Numbered from the stretch's first letter, positions 7,867 through 16,667 are shown. The stretch is DNA of 64,000 bases from Enterococcaceae bacterium (GCA_022649665.1 JALCOL010000002.1:124001-188000), one strand, 5' to 3'. The notes: generated by a model from the letters alone, not told the origin. Translations and numbers: made by a program.

Positions 7867-8883
7867 ATGAAATCGCGCAAACGATACGTGACTTTGATCA
7901 TCGGCTTAGCGATTCTTTTGATCGCTGCTGTCATTTTTTCATTTTGCATGGGACGCTACGTCGTAAGTGTGCCGACGACATTAGAGACGCTGTGGAAAGG
8001 AATCTTTTTCGGCAAGGACAGTGTGAAGCTGGCTGATTATAATGTGATCTTTCATTTACGGATGGCGCGGATCGTCGGGGCTGTCTTCATTGGAGCGGCC
8101 TTAGCCGCCTCAGGGAGCACTTACCAGAGTGTTTTCCGCAATCCTTTGGCGGCGCCGGAACTTTTAGGGGTCTTCCACGGCGCTTGCGTCGGGGCAGCTC
8201 TTGCGATCTTGATGAGCGGCAGTGTCGCGCTGATCCAAGTGCTGGCATTGATCGGCGGGCTGGCCGCGGTCGGTTTGACTTTGATGCTGACACGCTTCTT
8301 CCATAATAATTCTACGGCGACACTTGTTTTGGCCGGGGTCATTACAACCGGCTTGATGCGCTCGATCTTGGGGCTTTTGAAATATGTCGCGGATCCCGAA
8401 ACGCAGCTGCCCTCGATCACGTATTGGGAATTGGGAAGTTTAGCGAATTTGACGCTTGCAACATTCTTTAAGATCGCACCGACGATGTTTTTGACCTTCC
8501 TTGCGCTTTATCTTTTGCGTTGGCGCTTCAACGTGCTCTCGCTTGGAGATGAAGAGGCGCAAGTGCTGGGGGAAAATGTCAAAAAAATCCGCTTCCTTGT
8601 CGTTTTTTTATCGACGCTTTTAACAAGCTGTGCGGTCTCGCTCGGCGGGAACATCATGTGGGTCGGGCTGGTCATTCCGCAATTGGGCCGAATGATCGTC
8701 GGACCGGACAATACTCGGCTTTTGCCGGTGACAGCATTTATGGGAGCGATCTTTCTGCTGATCATCGATACCTTGGCGCGCTCGATCGCCGGCGTTGAGA
8801 TCCCGCTCAGTATCCTGACAGGGATCATCGGGGCACCGATCTTTATTATCCTGGTCTTTGGCAAAAGCCGGAAAGAGGTGTAG
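7867..8883 (+). CDS. FecCD-type ABC transporter permease
   Basis: 338 residues with roughly nine to ten hydrophobic segments. Family signatures include RMARIVGAVFIGAALAASGSTYQSVFRNPLA near residues 60-95, the region usually containing the GxxLaxaGxxxQ..rNPLA motif, and GLVIPQLGRMIVG near 275. It forms the membrane channel of the importer whose binding protein lies upstream and whose ATPase starts three bases after its stop codon. Full length for the family. Confidence 0.93.
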   Translation: MKSRKRYVTLIIGLAILLIAAVIFSFCMGRYVVSVPTTLETLWKGIFFGKDSVKLADYNVIFHLRMARIVGAVFIGAALAASGSTYQSVFRNPLAAPELLGVFHGACVGAALAILMSGSVALIQVLALIGGLAAVGLTLMLTRFFHNNSTATLVLAGVITTGLMRSILGLLKYVADPETQLPSITYWELGSLANLTLATFFKIAPTMFLTFLALYLLRWRFNVLSLGDEEAQVLGENVKKIRFLVVFLSTLLTSCAVSLGGNIMWVGLVIPQLGRMIVGPDNTRLLPVTAFMGAIFLLIIDTLARSIAGVEIPLSILTGIIGAPIFIILVFGKSRKEV

Positions 8884-8886
8884 CGG

Positions 8887-9669
8887 ATGAAATTGCTGCA
8901 AGTAAAAGGCGCCAGCTATGCTTACCCGCCGGAAACGATTTTTCAGCATGTGGATTTTGCAGTCGAGGCGGGAGAGATCTTGACGATCTTGGGGCCGAAC
9001 GGGATCGGAAAGTCAACGCTGCTGCGCTGCATCGTCAATCTTTTAAAATTGCGATCCGGGGAAGTTCTGATCGCCGGCAAGCCGCTCCATATGTTTTCCA
9101 ACCGTGAATTAGCACAGCTGGTCGGCTTTATTCCGCAGCTGACGCAGCAGGTCTATAATTATGTGGTTCGCGATTATGTCGTGATGGGCCGCGCTTCGCA
9201 AGTCGGCTATTTGAGCCGGCCGAGCAAAAAAGATTTTGCGCTGGCTGAAGAAGCACTTGCTGAATTGAAACTTTCGCACTTTGCCGACCGGCCGTATAAT
9301 CAGCTGAGCGGCGGCGAACAGCAGCGCGTGAACTTTGCCCGCATCCTCGTCCAGCAGCCGAAACTGATCATTTTGGATGAACCGACTTCCGCCTTGGATT
9401 TGGGAAATCAGATGCTGGTCTTGAAGATGATCCGCCAGTTGGCCGAAAAAGGCTTTGGAGTCATCATGACGACGCACGATCCGAATCAAGCGCTGCGGCT
9501 CGATACCCAAGTTGGTTTAGCGGATAAAGAAAACCGGACTTTCCGTTTCGGAACTTCCGAAGAGCTTTTAACGAGCGAAAAATTGTCCACTGCTTATGAT
9601 ACTCCGATCATCGTGACCCGGACTGTCGAAGCTGATCAAAAAGTCTGTGTCCCGCTGGAAGTCAAATAA
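8887..9669 (+). CDS. ABC transporter ATP-binding protein (FecE/BtuD-type)
   Basis: 260 residues. Walker A GPNGIGKSTLL near residue 36, Q-loop FIPQLTQQ, ABC signature LSGGEQQRVNFARIL near 140, Walker B LIILDEPTSALD and the switch His (TTHDPNQAL) are all intact. Translation is probably coupled to the permease (three-base gap, ribosome site AGAGGTG inside the permease gene). It energises the metal-chelate-type importer. Confidence 0.95.
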   Translation: MKLLQVKGASYAYPPETIFQHVDFAVEAGEILTILGPNGIGKSTLLRCIVNLLKLRSGEVLIAGKPLHMFSNRELAQLVGFIPQLTQQVYNYVVRDYVVMGRASQVGYLSRPSKKDFALAEEALAELKLSHFADRPYNQLSGGEQQRVNFARILVQQPKLIILDEPTSALDLGNQMLVLKMIRQLAEKGFGVIMTTHDPNQALRLDTQVGLADKENRTFRFGTSEELLTSEKLSTAYDTPIIVTRTVEADQKVCVPLEVK

Positions 9670-9706
9670 AAAATGCGTACTGCCTTTTTGACAGTACGCA
9701 TTTTTT
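9668..9706. terminator. Bidirectional terminator
   Basis: AAAAAATGCGTACTG pairs with CAGTACGCATTTTTT. A runs on one side and T runs on the other make it functional on both strands, between the ABC operon (+) and the molbindin gene (-). Confidence 0.92.
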
Positions 9707-9727
9707 AAATGGATGAGGACTTGAGTA

Positions 9728-9940
9728 TCAGTCGTCGACGCCAACCATTACGCTGGTTGCTTTGACAACTGCGATCGCTTCTTTGCCGACTTCTAAGCCG
9801 AGCGATTTGATCGAATCCATCGAAATCGTTGCAACAAGCGCGTCGCCGCCGGGAGTCTCGATCGTTACGATCCCGTTGACTGCCCCGTCTTCGATATTGA
9901 TGATTTTTCCTTTGAACTGATTGCGTGCGCTAAGTTTCAT
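9728..9940 (-). CDS. Molbindin-like TOBE-domain protein (Mop)
   Basis: 70 residues, a single TOBE/Mop domain: it opens with MKLSARNQFKGKI and continues with GAVNGIVTIE and a VVKATSVMVG end, the typical molybdate/tungstate-binding Mop layout. A ribosome site AGGAGAG precedes the ATG at 9940. Free Mop proteins bind and buffer oxyanions in the cytoplasm. No molybdoenzyme is visible in the window. Its convergence with the FecCD-type importer suggests a possible common ligand. Confidence 0.85.
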   Translation of the reverse strand: MKLSARNQFKGKIINIEDGAVNGIVTIETPGGDALVATISMDSIKSLGLEVGKEAIAVVKATSVMVGVDD

Positions 9941-10054
9941 ATAACCACTCTCCTATTCATTTTTAACTAAATTCAGTATAATTGAGGTAACAAAAAAAGT
10001 AAATGAATCCGCTTTCCAGGTGAAAAAGCTGCTTTTGCTGATAGGGGTGTGAGA

Positions 10055-11173
10055 ATGGAGAAAATCAATTCGACCGAGTTTATCGAGTCGCTGACGAAAA
10101 AGATCAAAGCGGAACAGGGAAAAATGAAGGCAGTCAACATCATTATTGCTGGAAAAAGCGGGGTCGGCAAGTCGACCTTGATCAACGCCGCTTTTCGCGA
10201 ACACTTGGCGGATACCGGGACTGGGCTGCCGGTCACCAAAGAGATCAAATTGATCGAAAAGACGGGTGTCCCTCTTAAAATTTATGACACAGTCGGTTTG
10301 GAACTGGAGAAGAAAAGCCAAAAATCAACGATCAAAACGATCAAGCAGCTGATCAGCGAAAAGCGCAAGAATACGGATCCGGCAGATGACATCCATTGTA
10401 TGTGGTACTGTGTTTCAGCGCCGAGCGACCGCTTTGAAGCGATGGAGAAAGAATTTATCGCGAGTATCGCGGCACTTCAAGTTCCGGTCATTCTAGTGCT
10501 CACAAAAGTTTTTTCTAAACAAAGTGCGGCACAGTTTGAAGAAAGCATCAGGCGGCAAGCGCCGATGGTCAAAAAATATATCCAAGTGCTCGCGCTGGGA
10601 AGCGAATCTCAAGCCGCTTTCGGCGTAGAGGAGCTGGTCGAAGAAACGTACGCGCTGATCCCCGAGACGATGCAGCATTCTTTTGCGAATGCCCAGAAAG
10701 TATCTTTGGGGCTGAAACGCAAAAAATCTTTAAAAATCGTTTCCGCGAGCGTCGCCGCCACTTTTGGTGAGGGATTCGTACCGATCCCGATCGCGGATGC
10801 GCCATTGATGATCTCGACGCAAACGGCAATGCTTGCCAAGATCACAACGATTTATGGTGTTGACATCGAAGAGCGGAAAATGGAAACTGCGATCATGAGC
10901 ACTGCCGGGATCGCCGGCGCAACGATCGCAGGAAAAACCGCGGCAAGTTCGCTTTTGAAACTGGTTCCGGGAGCGGGGACGCTTTTAGGCGGAATGATTT
11001 CGGGCGGAGTCGCAGCTGCGATCACGACTGCACTTGGCTGGGCGTATATCCAGCTGATGGAAATGGTGAGTACTGGCCGCTTAGATCTGCGCGAAGTCGA
11101 TGAAAGCGAACTGACAGCGATCTTTAAAAAACTGCTGCTGAAATATATTCAAGACAGATTTCCGGGCAAATAA
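10055..11173 (+). CDS. GTPase with C-terminal DUF697-like hydrophobic domain
   Basis: 372 residues from ATG 10055 (AGGGGTG upstream; GTG 10049 is an alternative). G1 GKSGVGKSTLI near residue 33, G3 DTVGLE near 78 and a G4-like TKVF near 151 show a TRAFAC-class GTPase. After about residue 210 come Gly/Ala-rich hydrophobic stretches (PIPIADAPLMISTQTAM, GAGTLLGGMISGGVAAAITTALG) like those of DUF697-type membrane-associated GTPases. It is flanked by unrelated transcription units, so it appears to be a single-gene unit. Its cellular role is unknown. Confidence 0.82.
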   Translation: MEKINSTEFIESLTKKIKAEQGKMKAVNIIIAGKSGVGKSTLINAAFREHLADTGTGLPVTKEIKLIEKTGVPLKIYDTVGLELEKKSQKSTIKTIKQLISEKRKNTDPADDIHCMWYCVSAPSDRFEAMEKEFIASIAALQVPVILVLTKVFSKQSAAQFEESIRRQAPMVKKYIQVLALGSESQAAFGVEELVEETYALIPETMQHSFANAQKVSLGLKRKKSLKIVSASVAATFGEGFVPIPIADAPLMISTQTAMLAKITTIYGVDIEERKMETAIMSTAGIAGATIAGKTAASSLLKLVPGAGTLLGGMISGGVAAAITTALGWAYIQLMEMVSTGRLDLREVDESELTAIFKKLLLKYIQDRFPGK

Positions 11174-11219
11174 AAAGGATCGCTTCCCCAAGTTTTCCTT
11201 GTTCAGCGATCCTTTTTTC
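11174..11219. terminator. Terminator after the GTPase gene
   Basis: AAAGGATCGCT pairs with AGCGATCCTTT around a 21-nt loop, followed by T residues; the A run on the other side could also serve the small minus-strand gene. Confidence 0.75.
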
Positions 11220-11258
11220 GATTAGATGTGTTTAAAGAATATTCCGGGAAGCTACGGA

Positions 11259-11450
11259 TCACGCAGCAGCACGGCCTTCTTTAATGTAATATTCGACAGC
11301 GATCTTCTTTTGATAAGCTGCCTCTTGTTCTTGGATCTTTTCAGCTTGCTGCAATTTCTTTTCTTCGGCTCTTTTTTGGACACCAAGAGTTGCAAAAAGC
11401 GGTGCGATCAATAGAATTGCAAGAAAAATTGTTAAGGTCATTCTGACCAC
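11259..11450 (-). CDS. Small single-pass membrane protein, unknown function
   Basis: 63 residues: an N-terminal hydrophobic helix (about residues 5-22) followed by a charged Lys/Glu/Gln-rich helical tail. Strong ribosome site CAGGAGGTGG just before the ATG at 11450. It is divergent from the Crp/Fnr gene. I do not recognise the family. Confidence 0.7.
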   Translation of the reverse strand: MVRMTLTIFLAILLIAPLFATLGVQKRAEEKKLQQAEKIQEQEAAYQKKIAVEYYIKEGRAAA

Positions 11451-11491
11451 CTCCTGATATTAGCTTACTGCTTATCCATCAGGAGAGGTAG

Positions 11492-11501
11492 GACATATGT
11501 C
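11492..11501. promoter_or_regulatory. Palindromic operator GACATATGTC before the Crp/Fnr gene
   Basis: A perfect 10-bp palindrome, 24 bp before the regulator's ATG. The same 10-mer occurs twice in the promoter of the DUF134/NifX pair (22154-22163 and 22188-22197). In the core TGA-N6-TCA the spacing matches Crp/Fnr-type sites, so autoregulation is plausible. Inference. Confidence 0.6.
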
Positions 11502-11525
11502 ACACTAAATGAAAAAGGATGTGAA

Positions 11526-12215
11526 ATGTTCATGAAAATCAGTCAGCCGCAAGCGCGTGACTTGGAGATCGCGCGAAACTATGGGCTGGATCCGGAGCGC
11601 CTTTTGCATTTGCGGCGGATGGAATTTTCACCGCGCGAACAGATTTTGACACAAGGCGACCGGTTAAGTGCTTTGCTGCTGGTCTTGAGCGGCAAATCGA
11701 AAGTCTGCTCACTAGCGAACAATGGCAAGAATTTGATCTTGAATTATTTTATTTCTCGCGGGATCATCGGCGACATTGAACTGATGACTACCGATAAGAT
11801 CATCTCGACCACTCAGATCGCTTTGTCAGAGTTTCATTGTCTCTTGATCCCGCTCGCTAAAAACGAGGTTTATTTGAAAGGCAATATTATTTTTATGAAT
11901 CATCTGGCCGAAGAGCTCGCACAAAAACTGCTCAGCAGCTCGCGCAATTATTTATCCGCCGCCTTCTGCTCTGGCGAACAACGTCTCAGCGCCTATATTT
12001 TGGAAACCGCTTATAAAGATTATTTTGCGGATAATCTGGTGGATGTTGCGGCAACGATCGGCTTAAGCTATCGGCAGATGTTCCGTTTGCTGAATCGTCT
12101 GCTGGATGCAAAGATCATTGAGCGGTATTTGGACGGCTTTCGCATTTTGGATGCAAAACGGCTGCGGCAGGAAGCCGGTGCCGAACCGGAAGAGGATTAC
12201 GGGAAAAGAGGATAA
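11526..12215 (+). CDS. Crp/Fnr-family transcriptional regulator (YeiL-like)
   Basis: 229 residues. The N-terminal half is a cyclic-nucleotide-binding-type beta roll (ILTQGDRLSALLLVLSGKSKV, IIGDIELMT). The C-terminal helix-turn-helix (VDVAATIGLSYRQMFRLLNRLL) recognises DNA. There is no Fnr-style N-terminal cysteine cluster; single Cys residues are scattered. The next gene is a ribokinase whose ATG follows five bases after the stop, so they are co-transcribed. In Escherichia coli yeiL also sits with nucleoside/sugar genes, which supports a nucleoside- or ribose-related role. Confidence 0.85.
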   Translation: MFMKISQPQARDLEIARNYGLDPERLLHLRRMEFSPREQILTQGDRLSALLLVLSGKSKVCSLANNGKNLILNYFISRGIIGDIELMTTDKIISTTQIALSEFHCLLIPLAKNEVYLKGNIIFMNHLAEELAQKLLSSSRNYLSAAFCSGEQRLSAYILETAYKDYFADNLVDVAATIGLSYRQMFRLLNRLLDAKIIERYLDGFRILDAKRLRQEAGAEPEEDYGKRG

Positions 12216-12219
12216 AACA

Positions 12220-13104
12220 ATGCAAAAAATCGTAGTGATCGGCAGCTTGGCGACTGATTATGTGGTGACGAGCGTGCGCCGTCCAAAAGTCGGCGAAACG
12301 ATTTTTGGCCAAAATTTTACGGAACATTTCGGCGGAAAAGGCGCTAATCAAGCTGTCGCGGCTGCCCGGCTGGAAAAGGCGGTTGAAATGATCGGGGCAG
12401 TCGGCCAAGATGCCGCCGGGCAAAAAATCATTGAACACTTGCAGGAGAATAAGGTCGGAACAAAGCTGATCCAGCAGCTGCCGACTGAAACCGGCAGTGC
12501 GCATATCACGATCGCCGATCATGACAATTCAATCATCGTAGTTCCAGGAGCAAATGCCCAATTTCAGCTGGATCTTGCTGATCCGTTGATCACAAGCACG
12601 ATGGAAAAGGCAGCGATCGTTCTATTGCAAAATGAGATCCCGCAGAAAGAAAATGAAAAAATCATCGAATTTTGTGCCGCGCGGCAAGTGCCGATACTAT
12701 ACAATCCGGCGCCTTTTCGCCCGCTTGCGGCCCAAGTGATCGATCAGGTTTCTTTTCTGACGCCGAATGAACAGGAATGTGCGGATTTATTTAACGCAAA
12801 CTATGAAGATGCACTACGAAAGTATCCTGATAAACTGATCGTTACATTAGGTGCTGCCGGCGCAGCCTTTTCTTCCAGTCAAAAAATCTGCAAAGTACCA
12901 GCTTTTTTGGTCGATCCGCTTGATACGACGGGCGCCGGCGATACATTCAATGCTGCATTTGCTGTGGGGATCATCAGCAAGATGCCGATCGCTCAAGCAC
13001 TTCGCTTCGCTTGTTTGGCGAGTGCGCTGTCGATTCAAAAAGCTGGTGCACAAGAAGGGATGCCGACATTAGCAGAAATGAAAGCAAGCCCCTTTTGGCA
13101 ATAA
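12220..13104 (+). CDS. rbsK: Ribokinase / PfkB-family carbohydrate kinase
   Basis: 294 residues from ATG 12220, preceded by AAAAGAGGA inside the end of the regulator gene. PfkB signature 1 (HFGGKGANQAVAAARLE) near residue 38 and signature 2 (LDTTGAGDTFNAAFA) with the catalytic Asp near residue 240 are intact. Residues MQKIVVIGSLATDYVV form the usual N-terminal strand. It phosphorylates ribose or a similar sugar in the cytoplasm. No ribose transporter is adjacent, but a nucleoside hydrolase at 42.3 kb could supply ribose. Exact substrate uncertain. Confidence 0.85.
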   Translation: MQKIVVIGSLATDYVVTSVRRPKVGETIFGQNFTEHFGGKGANQAVAAARLEKAVEMIGAVGQDAAGQKIIEHLQENKVGTKLIQQLPTETGSAHITIADHDNSIIVVPGANAQFQLDLADPLITSTMEKAAIVLLQNEIPQKENEKIIEFCAARQVPILYNPAPFRPLAAQVIDQVSFLTPNEQECADLFNANYEDALRKYPDKLIVTLGAAGAAFSSSQKICKVPAFLVDPLDTTGAGDTFNAAFAVGIISKMPIAQALRFACLASALSIQKAGAQEGMPTLAEMKASPFWQ

Positions 13105-13267
13105 TAAACCCCTTTCATTACAATAAACACGTATGTTATACTTAAAATTCTGAGACTTTTGCTATTTTTAAACAGATCAGACGGCAAAGCGATTGGTGGG
13201 AGGAGGCCGTCAGTTCATGATCACAAAATCGCAAAAAGCTTAGATAATTGTTTTGGAGGGGTAAGAA

Positions 13268-14314
13268 ATGGAAAAAATCAAGAAGTTCATTTCAAAAAGC
13301 TATGGGAAGCTAAAATCATTTTTCAGCAAAAATAATGCAGAAATTTTCTCCAGATGGAAGCGTTGGACAGCCACGATCGATGGTCAACTAGTCTTATCGA
13401 TTCTCTTTTTTCCTTACGGGGGTTATCTGCTCTGGAAAAAAGCAAAGCTAAGAAATTCAACGAAAATCGTCATTACATTAGGTATTTTATTTGCACTGTT
13501 CGGATTTCTGACTTCAAATGCGAATGCTAATGATTATACTTCTGCAAAAGCAGCTAATGATGAGCTGCAAGAAGAAAACAGTCAGCAAAAAGAAAATATT
13601 CGTTTATTAAATAGTGATTTGCAAAATTTAAAAACCAACAAAAAAGAATATGCGGCATATAAGAAAAAAATGTCTTCTTACGAAAATTTAGCGGAAGAAG
13701 AAGCGAAGAAAAAAACCGCAGATCTTGAAGCAATCAACAGTGTCAAAGAAAAAATCAATAAGCTGCCAAGTGTTTCATTTATGAGTCTAAGTGCTAAAAG
13801 CAGTATTGAAGAAGCAAGAAAATCATACGATGGGTTAACCGATGAACAAAAGCAATCATTTGATCTTTCGAAATTAGAAGCGGCAGAAGCAAAAATCGCA
13901 GAACTTACCAAAGCTGAGGAAGAACAGGCCGCAGCTGCAAAAAAGGCTGAAGAAGAAAAAGCTGCAGCAGAACAGAAGAAAAAAGAAGAAGAGGCAAAAG
14001 GTTACGATACCGGTATTACGTATGATCAACTCGCCCGCACACCGGATGATTATCTGTTCAAAAAAGCGAAATTTTATGGAAAAGTCGTTCAAATCATGGA
14101 AGATGATGAGGAAACAACGATCCGATTAGCGGTCGACGGCAATATTGATACAGTGATCTACGGGCAATATAAGAGCGACCTCGTTAGCCAGCGTGTTTTA
14201 GAAGATGACTTTATTACCATTTCGGGCATATCTTCAGGATTGGTTTCATATAAAGCAACGATCGGCGGAAAAATTACGATTCCATCGATGTCGATCCAAA
14301 AGATCGATCAATAG
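13268..14314 (+). CDS. Membrane-anchored coiled-coil protein, unknown function
   Basis: 348 residues with GGAGGGG before the ATG. Two hydrophobic stretches near residues 42-58 and 66-82 (LVLSILFFPYGGYLLW; IVITLGILFALFGFL) are followed by a long Glu/Lys/Ala-rich coiled coil (about residues 95-240). The C-terminal domain of about 100 residues begins GYDTGITYDQLARTPDDY and resembles the OB-like domains seen after coiled coils in Firmicutes membrane proteins. Probably an envelope protein with its C-terminus outside. Family not firmly recognised. Confidence 0.75.
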   Translation: MEKIKKFISKSYGKLKSFFSKNNAEIFSRWKRWTATIDGQLVLSILFFPYGGYLLWKKAKLRNSTKIVITLGILFALFGFLTSNANANDYTSAKAANDELQEENSQQKENIRLLNSDLQNLKTNKKEYAAYKKKMSSYENLAEEEAKKKTADLEAINSVKEKINKLPSVSFMSLSAKSSIEEARKSYDGLTDEQKQSFDLSKLEAAEAKIAELTKAEEEQAAAAKKAEEEKAAAEQKKKEEEAKGYDTGITYDQLARTPDDYLFKKAKFYGKVVQIMEDDEETTIRLAVDGNIDTVIYGQYKSDLVSQRVLEDDFITISGISSGLVSYKATIGGKITIPSMSIQKIDQ

Positions 14315-14333
14315 CAAGTAAACAAAAATTTAT

Positions 14334-14368
14334 GAGGCTGGGACAAAAGCCATGTCCCAGCCTCTTTT
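14334..14368 (+). terminator. Terminator after the coiled-coil protein gene
   Basis: GAGGCTGGGACA pairs with TGTCCCAGCCTC, then TTTT. It forms the first hairpin of the repeat element. Confidence 0.85.
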
Positions 14369-14492
14369 CCGAATAAACGGTGTTTCAAAAGCAGCTTCTT
14401 CGGAAATAAGCCGAAAAATCTCAAAAATATAAGAAACTATTTTCGGATTTTTCTTCTTATTTCTCGAAGCTGGACACTTTTGTCCCAGCCTC
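14334..14492. repeat. Long intergenic repeat element (159 bp) with 16-bp perfect terminal inverted repeats
   Basis: GAGGCTGGGACAAAAG at 14334-14349 and its exact reverse complement CTTTTGTCCCAGCCTC at 14477-14492 bound the element. Inside lie a terminator hairpin (14334-14368), the core in reverse orientation (CGGTGTTTCAAAAGCAGCTTC) and a third hairpin between CCGAAAAATCTC and ATTTTCGG. It is inverted relative to the 6.4 kb copy and in the same orientation as the 31.2 kb copy. No coding potential. Confidence 0.88.
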
Positions 14493-14575
14493 TTTTATTT
14501 GCTGAAAAGGTTGGAATTCATGCAATCTCCCAGTTACAATAGAAGAGATGAAAAGAAGAAATTGGGGGAGAAAAA

Positions 14576-14770
14576 ATGAATGAGAAAAAATATCCTGCTA
14601 GTCAAATTTGGCTGATTTTAAGTACCGGGCTGGTGATCGTGGCGCTTGTTTGCTGGCTGATATTCCACCAAGCCGTGCTGGCTGCCGGGATCTTTGTCAT
14701 TGCGGTTCTTTTTTCGATCGTTGGAAATTTCGAGAGCAGAAGAGAACAAAGAAATAAACATCAAGAATAA
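14576..14770 (+). CDS. Small two-helix membrane protein, paralogue of 31048-31239
   Basis: 64 residues, ribosome site GGGGGAG before ATG 14576. Two hydrophobic segments (about residues 11-28 and 31-48) and a charged tail. The layout and residues (SQIWLIL...LLAAGIF) match the protein at 31048-31239 (SQVWLIL...LAAAGVL), so the two are paralogues. Each has a copy of the long repeat element next to it. Function unknown. Confidence 0.75.
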   Translation: MNEKKYPASQIWLILSTGLVIVALVCWLIFHQAVLAAGIFVIAVLFSIVGNFESRREQRNKHQE

Positions 14771-14794
14771 AAGTAAAGTACCCTATAATTGCAA

Positions 14795-14841
14795 ACAACC
14801 GCGAAACGTTCATCAGAAAGCGAACGTTTCGCGGCTGTTTT
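14795..14841. terminator. Terminator for the MFS gene (possibly bidirectional)
   Basis: CCGCGAAACGTTC (14799-14811) pairs perfectly with GAACGTTTCGCGG (14822-14834). Flanking T-rich sequence on both strands ends the small plus-strand gene and the minus-strand MarR/MFS operon. Confidence 0.85.
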
Positions 14842-14846
14842 GTCAT

Positions 14847-16244
14847 TCAGCTTTGTTTTGGATCGGGTTTCAATGCTTTAAATACCAGCAGCAGCTGGAT
14901 AACGCACAGAGCGGCCAGCAAAATAAATGCGTGCTGCGACCCGATGGCGGTACTTTGGGTCAGGCTGAGAGCTTCGTTCGCTTGGCTGAGCGAAACGAGC
15001 GTTGAGGCGAGGGATACGCCAACCGCGCCGGCGAATTGCTGGACAGTCGTGAAGATCGCGTTTCCGTCAGCCCGTTTGGTGATTCCTAAATGACTGAGGC
15101 CGCTCGTCATCAAATTGCCCATCGACATGCTGATGCCGATCATAAAGAACAAATAGATCCAGCCGATCAAAATATTATTCATTCCCAGACTGAATAGTGA
15201 ATAGCAGGCAAAGCTCACGATACAAAGGATCGACCCAGCCACCAGCGGAATTTTTGGACCGAATGTGTCCAAAAAACGTCCGCTGGCCGGAGCAAAGAGC
15301 GCGCCAATCAAAGCACCAGGTAAAATCACCAGTCCGGCGATGACGGCTTCACTGTGATTAACGAGCTGGATATAGTTCGGCAGAAGGAACGAAACGCTCA
15401 GAATCGCAAGCTGGAAGAGAAAGAAAGCTAAAACAAATGAAGTGAAATGCATATTGGAAAGTGTTTTGAGATCGATCACCGGATGGTCATTGCGCAGCGA
15501 GTGAACGGAGAACAATGCCGCCATAATGATCCCAAAAAGAAGCACGCCGCCGCCGGCAAGACTGAGCAGGCCGACATTACCGATATTGCTGACACCGAAG
15601 ATCAGACTCGAAAAAGTCAAAATGATCAAAATGGCCCCTAAATGATCGACTTTGACCGATTCGATCGCTGATTTTTGTTCGATCGCCCAGATCCCTATAA
15701 AAAAAGATGCGATCAAAATCGGGATCAAGAAGATAAAAATATAACGCCAATCTAAAAATGAAAGGACGAATCCGCCGAAAGTTGGGCCCAGTGCTGGTGC
15801 GATCGCCGTGATCAAATTGGCGACACCCATCATCGTCCCGATTTTTTTGCGCGGCACTTGTTCAAGGATGATATTATACATCAGCGGTAGGGCGATCCCG
15901 GTCCCTAAGCCTTGGATCCCGCGGCCTAAAAGCAGGAGCGCGAACGTCGGTGCAAATGTATCGAGGATGATCCCGCTCAAAAATAAAAGATTGGATACGA
16001 TAAAGAGCGATTTAGTGCGAAAACGTCTTTTTAAGATCGCGGAGAGCGGAACGATCATCGCAACGACCAACAGGTACAAAGTCGTCAGCCACTGGACAGT
16101 GCTTGTTCCGATCCCAAACTCAGCCATCAATGTCGGGAACGTAATGTTCATTGCGGTTTCAACAACGATTCCGCAAAAAGAAAGCAATCCGGTCGCGAGG
16201 ATCCCACAGATCACTTTTTTGGAGATTTTTTTATTTTCAAACAT
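14847..16244 (-). CDS. MFS multidrug efflux transporter (DHA2/EmrB-like, 14-helix type)
   Basis: 465 residues, highly hydrophobic. Motifs include NITFPTLMAEFGIGTSTVQWLTTLYLL near residue 33, RRFRTKSLFIV (motif A-like), RGIQGLGTGIALPLMYNIIL and GPTFGGFVLSFLDWRYIFIF near 150, characteristic of the DHA2 drug:H+ antiporters. Its start lies three bases after the marR stop, so the two form one operon under MarR control. Probable role: export of drugs or toxic organics. Confidence 0.92.
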   Translation of the reverse strand: MFENKKISKKVICGILATGLLSFCGIVVETAMNITFPTLMAEFGIGTSTVQWLTTLYLLVVAMIVPLSAILKRRFRTKSLFIVSNLLFLSGIILDTFAPTFALLLLGRGIQGLGTGIALPLMYNIILEQVPRKKIGTMMGVANLITAIAPALGPTFGGFVLSFLDWRYIFIFLIPILIASFFIGIWAIEQKSAIESVKVDHLGAILIILTFSSLIFGVSNIGNVGLLSLAGGGVLLFGIIMAALFSVHSLRNDHPVIDLKTLSNMHFTSFVLAFFLFQLAILSVSFLLPNYIQLVNHSEAVIAGLVILPGALIGALFAPASGRFLDTFGPKIPLVAGSILCIVSFACYSLFSLGMNNILIGWIYLFFMIGISMSMGNLMTSGLSHLGITKRADGNAIFTTVQQFAGAVGVSLASTLVSLSQANEALSLTQSTAIGSQHAFILLAALCVIQLLLVFKALKPDPKQS

Positions 16245-16247
16245 GTA

Positions 16248-16667
16248 TTAACCTTCTTTTCTTTCAATATAAAACGATAAGACTTTGCGAAAAACTGCTA
16301 ATTCCGCGGCAGAAAATTTTTCCTCCAGCAGCTTTTGCTCCTGCTGGATATAATCGACAACTTGCTGCTTCACGCGGTCCGCTTTAGCGGTCAACAGAAT
16401 CATTTTTTGGCGCGAATCATCAGGAAGCGCTTCGCGGCGAATCAACCCTTCTTTTTCCATACGCTGCAAAATCCCGGTTGTTGTAGAGCGGCGGATATTG
16501 AACTCTGCTTCGATCTCTTTTTGCAGCGTAATGCCGGGTTCTTTGGACGCGATGAAATCAACGATCTCCATTTGGACGCCGGTCATTCCGAACGGTTTAG
16601 CTAAGTTGTCCATATTTTTATTGACATTGCGGCTGGCTTTTTTTACCAGCAGACCATAATTGATCAT
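16248..16667 (-). CDS. MarR-family transcriptional regulator
   Basis: 139 residues with a winged helix core (LQKEIEAEFNIRRSTTTGILQRMEKEGLIRRE) near residues 55-85 and the following wing (DDSRQKMILLT). It is the first gene of the marR-MFS operon. A near-perfect inverted repeat GTTAG-N4-CTAAC lies about 26 bp upstream of its start, so autorepression relieved by a drug-like ligand is the expected mode. Confidence 0.92.
   Translation of the reverse strand: MINYGLLVKKASRNVNKNMDNLAKPFGMTGVQMEIVDFIASKEPGITLQKEIEAEFNIRRSTTTGILQRMEKEGLIRREALPDDSRQKMILLTAKADRVKQQVVDYIQQEQKLLEEKFSAAELAVFRKVLSFYIERKEG

Noticed and set aside
9728-9940. Mop gene considered as the end of a ModABC operon
   Set aside because: It is on the opposite strand from the importer, and that importer is of the FecCD, not ModB, type.
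13105-13267. Possible 8-codon peptide after AGGAGG at about 13201
   Set aside because: Too short to separate from chance; no supporting structure around it.
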